From NCBI GenBank assembly GCA_030824255.1, contig JAVBYB010000434.1, positions 1 to 8,993 of the forward strand: a DNA stretch of 8,993 bases, in the 5' to 3' direction. The translations under genes were made by a program, and so were the position numbers. Under the pieces are notes generated by a model. That model was given only the letters and a program-made list of their open reading frames with translations, was not told the DNA's origin and searched no databases. The stretch comes from a bacterium. GTDB lineage: Bacteria; Pseudomonadota; Alphaproteobacteria; Caulobacterales; Hyphomonadaceae. Positions 1 through 8,993 of this stretch are shown here, piece after piece (the stretch's first letter is position 1; the number at the start of each line of letters is the position of its first letter).

Positions 1-857
1 AACAGCGCCTTGGCGTGGCGCATGTCTGCCGGCGCATCAGCATCCCCTGCCCGGCTGAGGAACACTTTCACCGCGTAGTAGAGGAAAGCGATACCACCCG
101 CGGCAGCGACCACGAGATAGATGATGCCGCCAAGACCCGTGAAGGCCGGGGCCACGCCAAATGGCGCGACGATGAGTGTGTAGATCAGAATCTGAAGCCG
201 CGTTTCCTTGGAGCCGCGCGTCACCGGAAGCATGGGAACGCCAGCGCGTGCGTACTCTTTCGAGGTCCACAGCGACAGGGCCCAGAAGTGCGGCGGGGTC
301 CAGAGAAAGATCAGGCCGAACATGAGCCAGGCGTCGATCGACGCTTCGCCCGTGGCGGCTGCCCAGCCGATCACCGGAGGGAAGGCGCCCGCAGCGCCGC
401 CAATGACGATGTTCTGCGCCGTCGAGCGCTTGAGCCACATCGTGTAGACGACCACGTAGAAGAAGATCGAGAAAGCCAGCAACGCGGCCGCCAGCGGGGT
501 GGCGGCCAGCGCCATCAGCGTGACCGACAGCACCGACATGATCATGCCGAAGCCAAAAGCGTCTTCGCGGCGAACGAGACCGGCCGGAACCGGACGCGAC
601 ACCGTGCGAGCCATCAGCGCGTCGATATCGCTATCGTACCACATGTTGAGCGCGCCAGCAGCGCCAGACCCAAGCGCAACCGCGAGGACGGCGCACACAG
701 CGGCAACGGGGCTCATCGCGACCGGAGCGGCGATCAGACCGACGAAAGCCGTGAAGACGACAAGCGACATCACCTTCGGCTTCATCAGGCGCACATAGTC
801 CATCGCGCTCGCCGAGGCGGTCGCGGACGGTGTGCTGACGAGGCTCGCTTCGGACAT
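1..857 (-). CDS. ctaB: Protoheme IX farnesyltransferase (heme O synthase), 3' end cut by window
   Basis: Polytopic inner-membrane prenyltransferase of the UbiA superfamily. It attaches farnesyl diphosphate to heme B to give heme O, the precursor of heme A for the oxidase encoded just upstream. The frame is open from the ATG at 855-857 to the window edge: 285 codons with no stop, so roughly the last 15-25 residues of a ~300-residue family are missing. Seen: the N-terminal KPKVMSLVVFTA segment (26-37), the first Asp-rich prenyl-diphosphate/Mg site NMWYDSDIDALMART (71-85) followed by RPVPAG, and the second conserved loop with WTPPHFW and YARAGVPMLPV (about 185-212). Several hydrophobic spans lie between. 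No Shine-Dalgarno sequence precedes the ATG; a hairpin ends 12 bases before it. An alternative start is Met19 (801-803), which sits just before the conserved DYVRLMKP segment. Third gene of the ctaC-ctaD-ctaB run. Function is sure, start is less sure. Confidence 0.95.
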   Translation of the reverse strand, partial: MSEASLVSTPSATASASAMDYVRLMKPKVMSLVVFTAFVGLIAAPVAMSPVAAVCAVLAVALGSGAAGALNMWYDSDIDALMARTVSRPVPAGLVRREDAFGFGMIMSVLSVTLMALAATPLAAALLAFSIFFYVVVYTMWLKRSTAQNIVIGGAAGAFPPVIGWAAATGEASIDAWLMFGLIFLWTPPHFWALSLWTSKEYARAGVPMLPVTRGSKETRLQILIYTLIVAPFGVAPAFTGLGGIIYLVVAAAGGIAFLYYAVKVFLSRAGDADAPADMRHAKAL

Positions 858-869
858 CGTGTTTTGCGG

Positions 870-899
870 TGCAGCCCGGACCATGTGGTCCGGGCTGCA
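870..899. promoter_or_regulatory. Perfect 14-bp inverted repeat in the ctaD-ctaB gap
   Basis: TGCAGCCCGGACCA, a 2-base spacer TG, then its exact reverse complement TGGTCCGGGCTGCA. It fills most of the 52-base gap between the ctaD stop (910-912) and the ctaB ATG (855-857). In the minus-strand transcript the stem would end 12 bases before the ctaB start, where a ribosome site is expected. No U-run follows on either strand, so it is not a standard intrinsic terminator. Possible roles are an attenuator, an RNA-processing or stability element that lowers ctaB relative to ctaD, a translational block, or a dispersed intergenic palindrome. The structure is certain; the role is inferred. Confidence 0.7.
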
Positions 900-909
900 T
901 CACACCTTG

Positions 910-3515
<2,606 letters not shown>

Positions 3516-3679
3516 ATTGTCCACAGCCTCCAGCCAGATGCGTGAGTTCGCGGCTTTACCGTGATACGATACCCGCCGCCACCACCACGCTTCTCCTCGC
3601 CGGGACGCATAGTGTCGCAGGCGAGCCGATTCGATTGGATGGCGCGTGGTCGCTACCAGAGGCTCAAGGAGTTGAAAAG
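3516..3679. promoter_or_regulatory. Divergent intergenic region between ctaC and the TPR gene
   Basis: 164 bases between two genes read in opposite directions, so promoters for both the oxidase operon (minus) and the TPR gene (plus) should lie here or overlap its ends. I see the ribosome sites at both ends (GGAGG for ctaC, AAGGAG for the TPR gene). I see no convincing pair of -35/-10 boxes and no clear known operator. A weak inverted repeat CTCGCC...GGCGAG lies near the middle (about 3595-3625). The region is called by position, not by motif. Confidence 0.45.
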
Positions 3680-4261
3680 ATGAGGACCCGGTTTCGATTG
3701 GGGATTTCGGCAATCTGCGTCACCCTGGCAGCGCCCTCTGCTGCAATGGCTCAGGGAGCGGTGACAGTGATCGGCGGCGGGCTGGGCCAAGCCTGCTACG
3801 AAGCCGCGGAAACGGGACGGATTCCGTCCATTCAGGCCATGGAAATCTGCAATCTGGCGTTGGAGCAGGAACGGATGAACCGCCGCGACAAGGCGGCGAC
3901 TCACACCAATCGCGGCATCCTGCACATGCGAGCAGGCAATAACACCAAGGCGATGTGGGACTATCAGAAGAGCCTGAACCTGCTGCCTGACCTTAAGGAA
4001 GCGAAGGTCAATCTCGGAGCCGCCTACTACAATCTGAGGCGGTATCCGGAGGCCCTCGTCGCCCTCAACGAAGGGGTGAGCTCCGAGTCGGTAAACGCTC
4101 GGGCTATCGGCCACTACAACCGGGGCCTGACCCACGAGAAGCTTGGCGATATCCAGAAAGCCTATGAGGACTTCCGGATGGCGCTGACACTGGAGCCAAC
4201 CTTCAAGCAGGCCGAAGCCCAGATGAGCCGGTTTGCTGTTGTTCCCGCATCGGGAAGCTGA
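3680..4261 (+). CDS. Small secreted tetratricopeptide-repeat protein of unknown role
   Basis: 193 residues. The ATG at 3680-3682 has a good ribosome site (AAGGAG, 8-base spacer). Residues 1-24 form a Sec signal peptide (basic start, hydrophobic core, cleavage after SAAMA), so the mature protein should be periplasmic. The mature part has a short N-terminal segment with two cysteines, Cys39 and Cys57, in helix-like surroundings, which could pair as a disulfide. Three TPR units follow at about 72-105, 106-139 and 142-175, with the usual G/A/Y/A/P pattern (for example AIGHYNRGLTHEKLGDIQKA). TPR units bind protein partners and do not define a reaction. It is divergent from the oxidase operon and 82 bases ahead of tldD in the same direction. 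A role in oxidase assembly or envelope function is only a guess from position. The open frame extends upstream to about 3434 without a signal peptide, so I rejected the longer start. Confidence 0.88.
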   Translation: MRTRFRLGISAICVTLAAPSAAMAQGAVTVIGGGLGQACYEAAETGRIPSIQAMEICNLALEQERMNRRDKAATHTNRGILHMRAGNNTKAMWDYQKSLNLLPDLKEAKVNLGAAYYNLRRYPEALVALNEGVSSESVNARAIGHYNRGLTHEKLGDIQKAYEDFRMALTLEPTFKQAEAQMSRFAVVPASGS

Positions 4262-4279
4262 ACTCGGGCTGCGATTGCG

Positions 4280-4308
4280 TTGTCAGAGCCCACGACGCGC
4301 CCCTATCT
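4280..4308 (+). promoter_or_regulatory. Possible sigma-70-type promoter for tldD
   Basis: TTGTCA at 4280-4285 and CTATCT at 4303-4308 with a 17-base spacer, in the gap between the TPR gene and tldD. It resembles the alphaproteobacterial housekeeping pattern (TTGAC-like and GCTA-like boxes). Transcription would begin near 4315, giving a leader of about 30 bases. If real, tldD has its own promoter besides any readthrough from the TPR gene. Found by eye only. Confidence 0.35.
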
Positions 4309-4343
4309 AGGGAAAGTGTCCGACTTTTCCGGAGAAGTGCGCC

Positions 4344-5762
4344 ATGACCGACCGTAGCCTGATGGAAGAGGCGGGAATTGGCATTTCAAAAGCCGCCTCC
4401 ATCCTGGACGAAGCGCTGGATGGCGCCGAGGACGGCGAAATCTATGCCGAATCCGTCCGCTCCGAGAGCTTCCTGTTCGATGACGGGAGACTGAAGTCGG
4501 CCTCCTACGACAGTGGACAGGGTTTCGGCCTGCGGGTCGTGTCCGGCGAAACCACGGGTTACGCTCACGCCAGCGAGATTTCCGAAGCGGCGCTGCGGCG
4601 CGCGGGAACCTCCGCATCAGCGGCAAAACGCGGCCGGACGGGTTCGCTCGCCCTTGGGCCAACGCCCACGAATCGTCGGCTCTACGCCGACATCGACCCC
4701 ACCGCCTCCCCCGACTTCGTGACCAAGACCGGCCTGCTCGCCGAGATCGACGCCTGGTGCCGGGCGCGCGATCCGCGCGTGGTGCAGGTGTCGGTGTCGC
4801 TGGCGGGCTCGCGTACAGCTGTGGAAATCATCCGCGCCGGCGGCGCCAGTGTCGCCGAGGCGCGCCCACTGGTGCGCGTGAACATCGCCGTGACGCTCGA
4901 GAAGGATGGCCGCCGTGAAACCGGATCGGCAGGCGCGGGCGGTCGCGCCGGATATGAGGAATGGATCCAGCCGGATCGCTGGAAGGGTCTGGCGGAGCGC
5001 GCTCTGCGCAAGGCGGAGATCAATCTCGAAGCCATCCCTGCCCCTGCCGGCGAGATGGAAGTGGCCCTCGGGCCGGGCTGGACGGGCGTACTGCTGCATG
5101 AAGCCGTGGGCCATGGACTCGAAGGCGACTTCAACCGCAAGGGCTCGTCGGTCTATTCCAATCGCATCGGCGAGCAGGTGATGGCCAAGGGCGTGACCAT
5201 CGTGGACGACGGCACGATCGCCAACCGTCGCGGCTCGCTGTCGTTCGACGATGAGGGCACGCAGACGCAGCGCACGGTGCTGGTCGAGGACGGGCGACTG
5301 GTCGGCTACATGCAGGATCGCCTGAACTCGCGCTTGATGGGCGTGCCGGCGACGGGCAATGGCCGCCGCGAAAGTTATGCCTCGACGCCTATGCCACGCA
5401 TGACGAACACCTTCATGACGGGCGGCACGCATGATCCCGAAGAGATCGTGCGCTCGATCAAGAAGGGCATCTGGGCCGTCGATTTTGGCGGCGGCCAGGT
5501 GGACATCACCAACGGCCAGTTCGTGTTCCAGTGCACCGAAGCCTACCTTGTCGAGAACGGCAAAGTGGGCGCGCCCGTGAAGAACGCCACGCTGATCGGC
5601 CACGGCCCGACCGTGATGAACAACATCTCGATGGTCGGAAACGACTTCGCGATGGACGATGGCGTCGGCACCTGCGGCAAGGGCGGCCAGTCCGTGCCGG
5701 TGGGCGTGGGCCAGCCTTCCCTGCGGATCGACAAGATCACCGTGGGCGGCGCGAACGTCTAG
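4344..5762 (+). CDS. tldD: Metalloprotease TldD
   Basis: 472 residues, close to the ~480 of E. coli TldD. The TldD/PmbA (TldE) family forms a zinc-dependent heterodimeric peptidase in the cytoplasm; in E. coli it digests unfolded peptides and helps mature microcin B17 and destabilise the CcdA antitoxin. Seen: HEAVGH (252-257), the HExxxH zinc motif, in the family context LLHEAVGHGLEGDFNR; the RRESYASTPMPRMTNTFM segment (341-358); FQCTEAYLVENGK (395-407); and GTCGKGGQSVPVG (442-454), where Cys444 matches in position the C-terminal cysteine held to ligand the metal in the E. coli protein. The ATG at 4344 has a GGAG ribosome site. The partner pmbA/tldE is not in the window and is often unlinked. 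tldD next to cytochrome oxidase genes is, as I recall, a common arrangement in alphaproteobacteria. Ends 21 bases before a strong terminator. Confidence 0.96.
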   Translation: MTDRSLMEEAGIGISKAASILDEALDGAEDGEIYAESVRSESFLFDDGRLKSASYDSGQGFGLRVVSGETTGYAHASEISEAALRRAGTSASAAKRGRTGSLALGPTPTNRRLYADIDPTASPDFVTKTGLLAEIDAWCRARDPRVVQVSVSLAGSRTAVEIIRAGGASVAEARPLVRVNIAVTLEKDGRRETGSAGAGGRAGYEEWIQPDRWKGLAERALRKAEINLEAIPAPAGEMEVALGPGWTGVLLHEAVGHGLEGDFNRKGSSVYSNRIGEQVMAKGVTIVDDGTIANRRGSLSFDDEGTQTQRTVLVEDGRLVGYMQDRLNSRLMGVPATGNGRRESYASTPMPRMTNTFMTGGTHDPEEIVRSIKKGIWAVDFGGGQVDITNGQFVFQCTEAYLVENGKVGAPVKNATLIGHGPTVMNNISMVGNDFAMDDGVGTCGKGGQSVPVGVGQPSLRIDKITVGGANV

Positions 5763-5783
5763 TCAGTCCTCGCCTTTAGACCA

Positions 5784-5820
5784 AAAGCGGCGCTCCTCAT
5801 CGGAGCGCCGCTTTCATTTT
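5784..5820. terminator. Bidirectional intrinsic terminator between tldD and the peptide transporter gene
   Basis: A 13-bp perfect stem, AAAGCGGCGCTCC (5784-5796) and GGAGCGCCGCTTT (5802-5814), with a 5-base loop TCATC. On the plus strand it is followed by CATTTTG, so the tail TTTCATTTT serves tldD. On the minus strand the stem ends in CTTTTGG, giving a short U-run for the transporter gene. It lies in the 72-base gap between the two convergent stop codons. Confidence 0.9.
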
Positions 5821-5834
5821 GTATGCTGCTTCGA

Positions 5835-7682
5835 TTACTCGGCCGCCTGCGGCGCAGGCGTTTCGCCGTCTTTCGGCTTGTCCTTCAGATGCGCCAGCTT
5901 GTTCAGGAACGGGCTGGCGATGCCAAGCGCCACGCCGATGCCGATGCCCCACAGGCCAACACTGGTGAACACCTCGCCGTAGGTTTTCAGCGCAAGTTCC
6001 GGATCGAGCACCTGCCCGCCGACAGTTTCCTGCGCCGTCAGCTTGGTGATCTGCGCCTGCACCGCCTGCGCGATGGACGAGCCGAGATACCATGTCGCCA
6101 TCATGGTCGCAGCGATCGGCGCCGGCGTCAGCTTGGTCATTGCCGAAAGCCCGACCGGCGACAGGAACAGCTCACCCGTCGTGTGCAGCAGATAGAGCAG
6201 GATGAGGAAGATCAGCGGAACCTTGAAGCTTTCGTCGGCATACTGGATGCCCCAGACAAGCACGAGGAAGCCCGCGCCGACCTGGATCAGCCCGAGCGCG
6301 AACTTGAAGGCGTCGCCAGGATCCCGCTTGTGTCGTCCGAGCCAGGTCCACATCGCCGCGAACATTGGTGCGAAGATCAGGATGAAGGCGCCGTTGAAGC
6401 TCTGCGTCTGACCGGACGTGACGCAAGAGCCGGCGATGCAAAGCTGCGATGACCGTTCAGAGAATTGCGACAGCGCAGAACCTGCCAATTCGAACAGTGT
6501 GAAGAACACCACCGATGCCAGCACGAGGATGATCGCGAGGATCAGCTTGCCCGTCTCGGCGAGCGTCGCCTTCGTGATCATGTAGTAGACAAAGAATGCC
6601 AGCATCCCGAACGACGCGATGGTGAGCGCGGTGTTCACGATCGGCTCGCGCTGAACGAGCAGCCAGACGAGGCCCACGCTGAGGATGGCGACGATATAGA
6701 TCAGCCATTCGCGGTTGATCGGGCCAAAGAGCGGCTTCTTCAGCAACTCAGGATTGGGCGGCAGGCCAAGCTCGGCCGGAAGCTGGGCCGGGCCTGGCGT
6801 GAAGAACAGGATGCGGCGGCGCACGAACACCAACCAGCCAAACAGCATGCCGACGCCGGCAGCGCCAAAGCCCCATGCCCAGCCAAACTCCGCACCCAGC
6901 CAAGCGCAGCCGACCTGCGCCCAGAACGCGCCGAGGTTGATCCCGTAGTAATACAGCGAGAATCCGCCATCGCGGCGCGGATCGTCCTTGGTGTAGAGCT
7001 GGCCGACCTGCGTGGCGAGGTTAGCCTTCAGGAAGCCGACCCCCATGATGATCAGCGACAGGGCAAGGAAGAACGCGCCCATGTAGAAGGGCTGCTGTCC
7101 CTCGACGAGCATCTGATAGCCGTCGACAGCAGGTGTTTCCGGATCGTCGACCGGGATGATGTTCGGGAGCGCGGGCGAGCCTGCGTAGCCCTTGATCTCC
7201 ATGCCGCCTTCGGCCGGGCCAAACTCGTAGCGCTGGCCTTCGATTACGACCCACGCCTGGCGCTTGTCCTGCCTGCCCTCGGCAGCGATGTCGTAGCGCT
7301 GCCCTTCATAGACGAGCACGTTGCGCGCGGGTTCCTGCTCGATCGCCATCGTCAGGTGGCCCGCCACCAGCAGAAGCGCTCCGAACGCCACAGCCTTGGT
7401 CGTGCCGAGATAACGGTCAGCCAGCATGCCGCCGATCAGCGGCAGCAGGTAAACCAGCGAGGTGTAGGAGCCATACTGGCCGGACGCAGCCTCATCCGAA
7501 AACAGGAAGTGCTGGGTCATGTAGACGAACAGGATTGTTCGCATGCCGTAGTAGGAGAAGCGCTCCCACATCTCGGTGAAGAAGATGATGTGCAGACCCT
7601 TGGGCTGTCTTCGCAGCTGCAGGATGACCGGGAAGCCCGTGACAACAGTGATCACGATCCCGACGATGAAGATGATATCCAT
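5835..7682 (-). CDS. POT/PTR2-family proton-coupled peptide transporter
   Basis: Major-facilitator-type inner-membrane symporter that imports di- and tripeptides with protons. 615 residues from the ATG at 7680-7682. Family marks: EMWERFSYYG (37-46, the ExxERFxYY helix-1 motif), GGMLADRYLG (84-93), the helix-4 lysine Lys219 in GVGFLKAN, the PTR2 signature FSLYYYGINLGAF (241-253), Glu398 in FELAGSALSQFSER, and Glu504 in GELFLSPVGLS. About 13-14 hydrophobic spans are visible. It is longer than typical 450-500-residue members. Most of the excess is an ~84-residue loop (about 115-198) between helices 3 and 4, predicted periplasmic, carrying EGQ(R)Y-like repeats. Cys415 and Cys420 (CIAGSC) lie in another outer loop. 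The open frame extends to a GTG at 7728-7730, but that has no ribosome site; the chosen ATG follows GCGAGGG. It lies downstream of and in line with gshA. The exact substrate is unknown. Confidence 0.93.
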   Translation of the reverse strand: MDIIFIVGIVITVVTGFPVILQLRRQPKGLHIIFFTEMWERFSYYGMRTILFVYMTQHFLFSDEAASGQYGSYTSLVYLLPLIGGMLADRYLGTTKAVAFGALLLVAGHLTMAIEQEPARNVLVYEGQRYDIAAEGRQDKRQAWVVIEGQRYEFGPAEGGMEIKGYAGSPALPNIIPVDDPETPAVDGYQMLVEGQQPFYMGAFFLALSLIIMGVGFLKANLATQVGQLYTKDDPRRDGGFSLYYYGINLGAFWAQVGCAWLGAEFGWAWGFGAAGVGMLFGWLVFVRRRILFFTPGPAQLPAELGLPPNPELLKKPLFGPINREWLIYIVAILSVGLVWLLVQREPIVNTALTIASFGMLAFFVYYMITKATLAETGKLILAIILVLASVVFFTLFELAGSALSQFSERSSQLCIAGSCVTSGQTQSFNGAFILIFAPMFAAMWTWLGRHKRDPGDAFKFALGLIQVGAGFLVLVWGIQYADESFKVPLIFLILLYLLHTTGELFLSPVGLSAMTKLTPAPIAATMMATWYLGSSIAQAVQAQITKLTAQETVGGQVLDPELALKTYGEVFTSVGLWGIGIGVALGIASPFLNKLAHLKDKPKDGETPAPQAAE

Positions 7683-7719
7683 GCAGCCCTCGCCCAAATG
7701 CCCTTGCCGGGTCTGAGCG

Positions 7720-7749
7720 ATCATCAACACACGGGTAGCGCAGGCTCAA
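7720..7749 (-). promoter_or_regulatory. Weak candidate promoter for the peptide transporter gene
   Basis: On the minus strand TTGAGC (7744-7749) and GATGAT (7720-7725) are 18 bases apart. The -10 match is only 4 of 6. It would place the transcript start near 7713, about 30 bases before the ATG at 7682 and beyond the GTG at 7730, which agrees with the shorter start. Weak evidence; the gene may instead be read from upstream of gshA. Confidence 0.2.
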
Positions 7750-7769
7750 GCCCTCGAATCGCGAGACGC

Positions 7770-7814
7770 GAGGCAGGTTTTGCCTCAATGGCCCGATGAG
7801 AGGCGGTTTGCCTC
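7770..7814. repeat. Two tandem near-identical hairpins after the gshA stop codon
   Basis: On the plus strand GAGGCA-GGTTT-TGCCTC (7770-7786) and GAGGC-GGTTT-GCCTC (7800-7814). Stems are 6 and 5 bp with the same five-base loop (AAACC in the minus-strand transcript), and they are 13 bases apart. The second overlaps the first base read as the end of the gshA stop codon (7814-7816). A further small palindrome TCGCG-AGA-CGCGA (7759-7771) adjoins. There is no U-run, so they are not a classic terminator. They could slow 3' decay, act in Rho-dependent termination or bind a protein. Confidence 0.55.
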
Positions 7815-8993
7815 TAGTAACGCTCCTCGCGGAACGCCGGGGCGAGCTGGCGGCCCCACGGCCCATGATACCTTGTAAGCAGGTGGTCGGCGGCGGTGAG
7901 GCCTGAGTCGGCGATCTGCTGGAGATCGGTCAGGAACACCGTCTCGTCCCTGCCCGCACCGTTCAGTTTCGCGCGGCGCGCGAGGCCGGCAGCGGAAATG
8001 GCGACGGCCTGCTTGGCCAGCGCCTGCGCCGTCGTATTGCGCACAGGCGTTTTCAGGCCAAGGAACGGAACCGCGGACCGGAACGCCTGACGCTCAACGG
8101 CGGTCAGGTCCTTCACAAGCTCCCAAGCAGCGTCGAGCGCCACGTCGTCGTAAAGCAGGCCGACCCAGAAAGCCGACAGCGCGGAAATCTTCGGCTGCAG
8201 GCCAACGTCGGCGCCGCGCATTTCGAGGAACGTCTTCAGGCGAACCTCGGGGAAGATTGTCGAGAGATGATCGTCGAAATCGTCCATCGCCGGACGTTCG
8301 CCCGGCAGGATGGGAAGCTTGCCATCCATGAAGTCGCGGAAGGACAGCCCAGAGGCGTCGATATACTTCCCTTCCCGGCGCACGAAATACATCGGCACGT
8401 CGAGCGCGTAGTCCACGTACTGCTCGAAGCCGAAACCCTGTTCGAATGCGAAAGGCAGCATTCCGGTGCGATCCGGGTCCGTGTCCGACCAAACGTGCGA
8501 GCGATAGGACAGGAAGCCGTTTGTACGATTTTCGGCAAAAGGCGAGTTCGCGAACAACGCCGTGGCGACAGGCTGCAGCGCAAGGCTTACACGCAGCTTT
8601 TTCACCATGTCAGCTTCGGAGCTGAAATCGAGATTGGTCTGCACGGTACAGGAGCGGAACATCATTTGCCGCCCGAGACGGCCGACCTTCTCCATGTATG
8701 CTTTCATGATGCCATAGCGTCCCTTGGGCATCATGGGCGTCTCTTCAAACGACCAGATTGGCGAGAAGCCGAGGCCAAGAAAGGCGACGCCCATCGGCTC
8801 AGCAACGGCTTTTGTTTCGCGCAGGTGTTCGGTCAGTTCGTCATCCGTCTCGTGGATCGTTTCAACCGGCGCGCCTGACAATTCGAACTGGCCGCCGGGC
8901 TCAAGGCTGAGGCTGGCGCCATCGCGCTTGCCGCCAATGATGAAGTCGCCTTCGAGGATCGGCGCCCAGCCAAACTGCGAGGACATGCCTTCA
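7814..8993 (-). CDS. gshA: Glutamate-cysteine ligase, plant-type (class 3), N-terminus cut by window
   Basis: Cytoplasmic ATP-dependent enzyme that joins the gamma-carboxyl of glutamate to cysteine, the first step of glutathione synthesis. The frame continues past the right edge: codons GAA and GGC precede the Met at 8984-8986, reading E-G-M-S-S-Q-F-G-W, which matches the internal LLEGM..FGW segment of the family. That Met is therefore internal, and about 60 N-terminal residues, including the usual EHEKF motif, are outside. Seen: ASLSLEPGGQFELSGAP near the start, RSCTVQTNLDFSSEADMVKKLRV, NSPFAENRTNGFLSYRSHVW, TFLEMRGAD, AFWVGLLYDD, and the C-terminal YHGPWG...AFRE. Odd: where relatives read about GADGGPW..LCALPA, this one reads GADVGLQPKISALSA. 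Ends with TAG at 7814-7816. The transporter gene begins 131 bases further on in the same direction. In many alphaproteobacteria gshB is unlinked, and it is not seen here. Confidence 0.95.
   Translation of the reverse strand, partial: EGMSSQFGWAPILEGDFIIGGKRDGASLSLEPGGQFELSGAPVETIHETDDELTEHLRETKAVAEPMGVAFLGLGFSPIWSFEETPMMPKGRYGIMKAYMEKVGRLGRQMMFRSCTVQTNLDFSSEADMVKKLRVSLALQPVATALFANSPFAENRTNGFLSYRSHVWSDTDPDRTGMLPFAFEQGFGFEQYVDYALDVPMYFVRREGKYIDASGLSFRDFMDGKLPILPGERPAMDDFDDHLSTIFPEVRLKTFLEMRGADVGLQPKISALSAFWVGLLYDDVALDAAWELVKDLTAVERQAFRSAVPFLGLKTPVRNTTAQALAKQAVAISAAGLARRAKLNGAGRDETVFLTDLQQIADSGLTAADHLLTRYHGPWGRQLAPAFREERY

Noticed and set aside
870..899. Intrinsic terminator between ctaD and ctaB
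   Set aside because: The stem is perfect but no U-run follows on either strand, and ctaB must be read from the same run unless a hidden promoter exists in 52 bases.
3516..3713. 66-codon upstream extension of ctaC
   Set aside because: It overlaps the ribosome site and start of the divergent TPR gene, lacks family similarity and would bury the signal peptide.
7683..7730. GTG start for the peptide transporter
   Set aside because: No ribosome site before it and 16 extra residues outside the family pattern; the ATG at 7682 is better placed.
6465..7799. 444-codon plus-strand open frame opposite the peptide transporter
   Set aside because: Antisense of a membrane protein gene; such frames read as long charged proteins in high-GC genomes. 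No domain seen.
8984..8986. ATG as the start of gshA
   Set aside because: The frame continues to the window edge and the upstream residues E-G match the internal family sequence, so the gene is cut by the window and not short.

Overview
The window looks like a stretch of alphaproteobacterial chromosome. The evidence is high GC, a ctaC-ctaD-ctaB cytochrome oxidase run beside tldD, a plant-type glutamate-cysteine ligase, and alphaproteobacterial wording in the conserved motifs. A stalked or budding lineage (Caulobacterales/Hyphomonadaceae) is my best guess, but it is an inference. I see no mobile element, tRNA, rRNA, CRISPR array or sign of recent transfer. All genes look intact except the two cut by the window ends.

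Left half (1-3515, minus strand): a respiratory operon read right to left. It holds ctaC (subunit II, CuA), ctaD (subunit I, heme a/a3-CuB) and ctaB (protoheme IX farnesyltransferase, making heme O on the way to heme A), whose 3' end runs off the window. ctaC and ctaD are 17 bases apart. ctaD and ctaB are separated by 52 bases holding a perfect 14-bp stem. Together they supply two core subunits of an aa3-type oxidase and the first step of its heme synthesis; ctaG and ctaE would be expected beyond the left edge.

Middle (3516-5834): a 164-base divergent intergenic region, then on the plus strand a small secreted TPR protein and tldD, a metalloprotease of the TldD/PmbA family. A strong two-way hairpin terminator lies between tldD and the converging gene on its right.

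Right half (5835-8993, minus strand): a POT/PTR2-family proton-coupled peptide transporter with an unusually large periplasmic loop, preceded by a plant-type glutamate-cysteine ligase (first step of glutathione synthesis) whose N-terminus lies beyond the right edge. Two near-identical small hairpins sit between them.

This is mainly housekeeping DNA. I did not find a new multi-gene system. The items most worth a second look are the stem-loop and missing Shine-Dalgarno sequence before ctaB, the His/Asp-rich tail of CtaD, the repeated EGQ motif in the transporter loop, and the tandem hairpins after the ligase gene.
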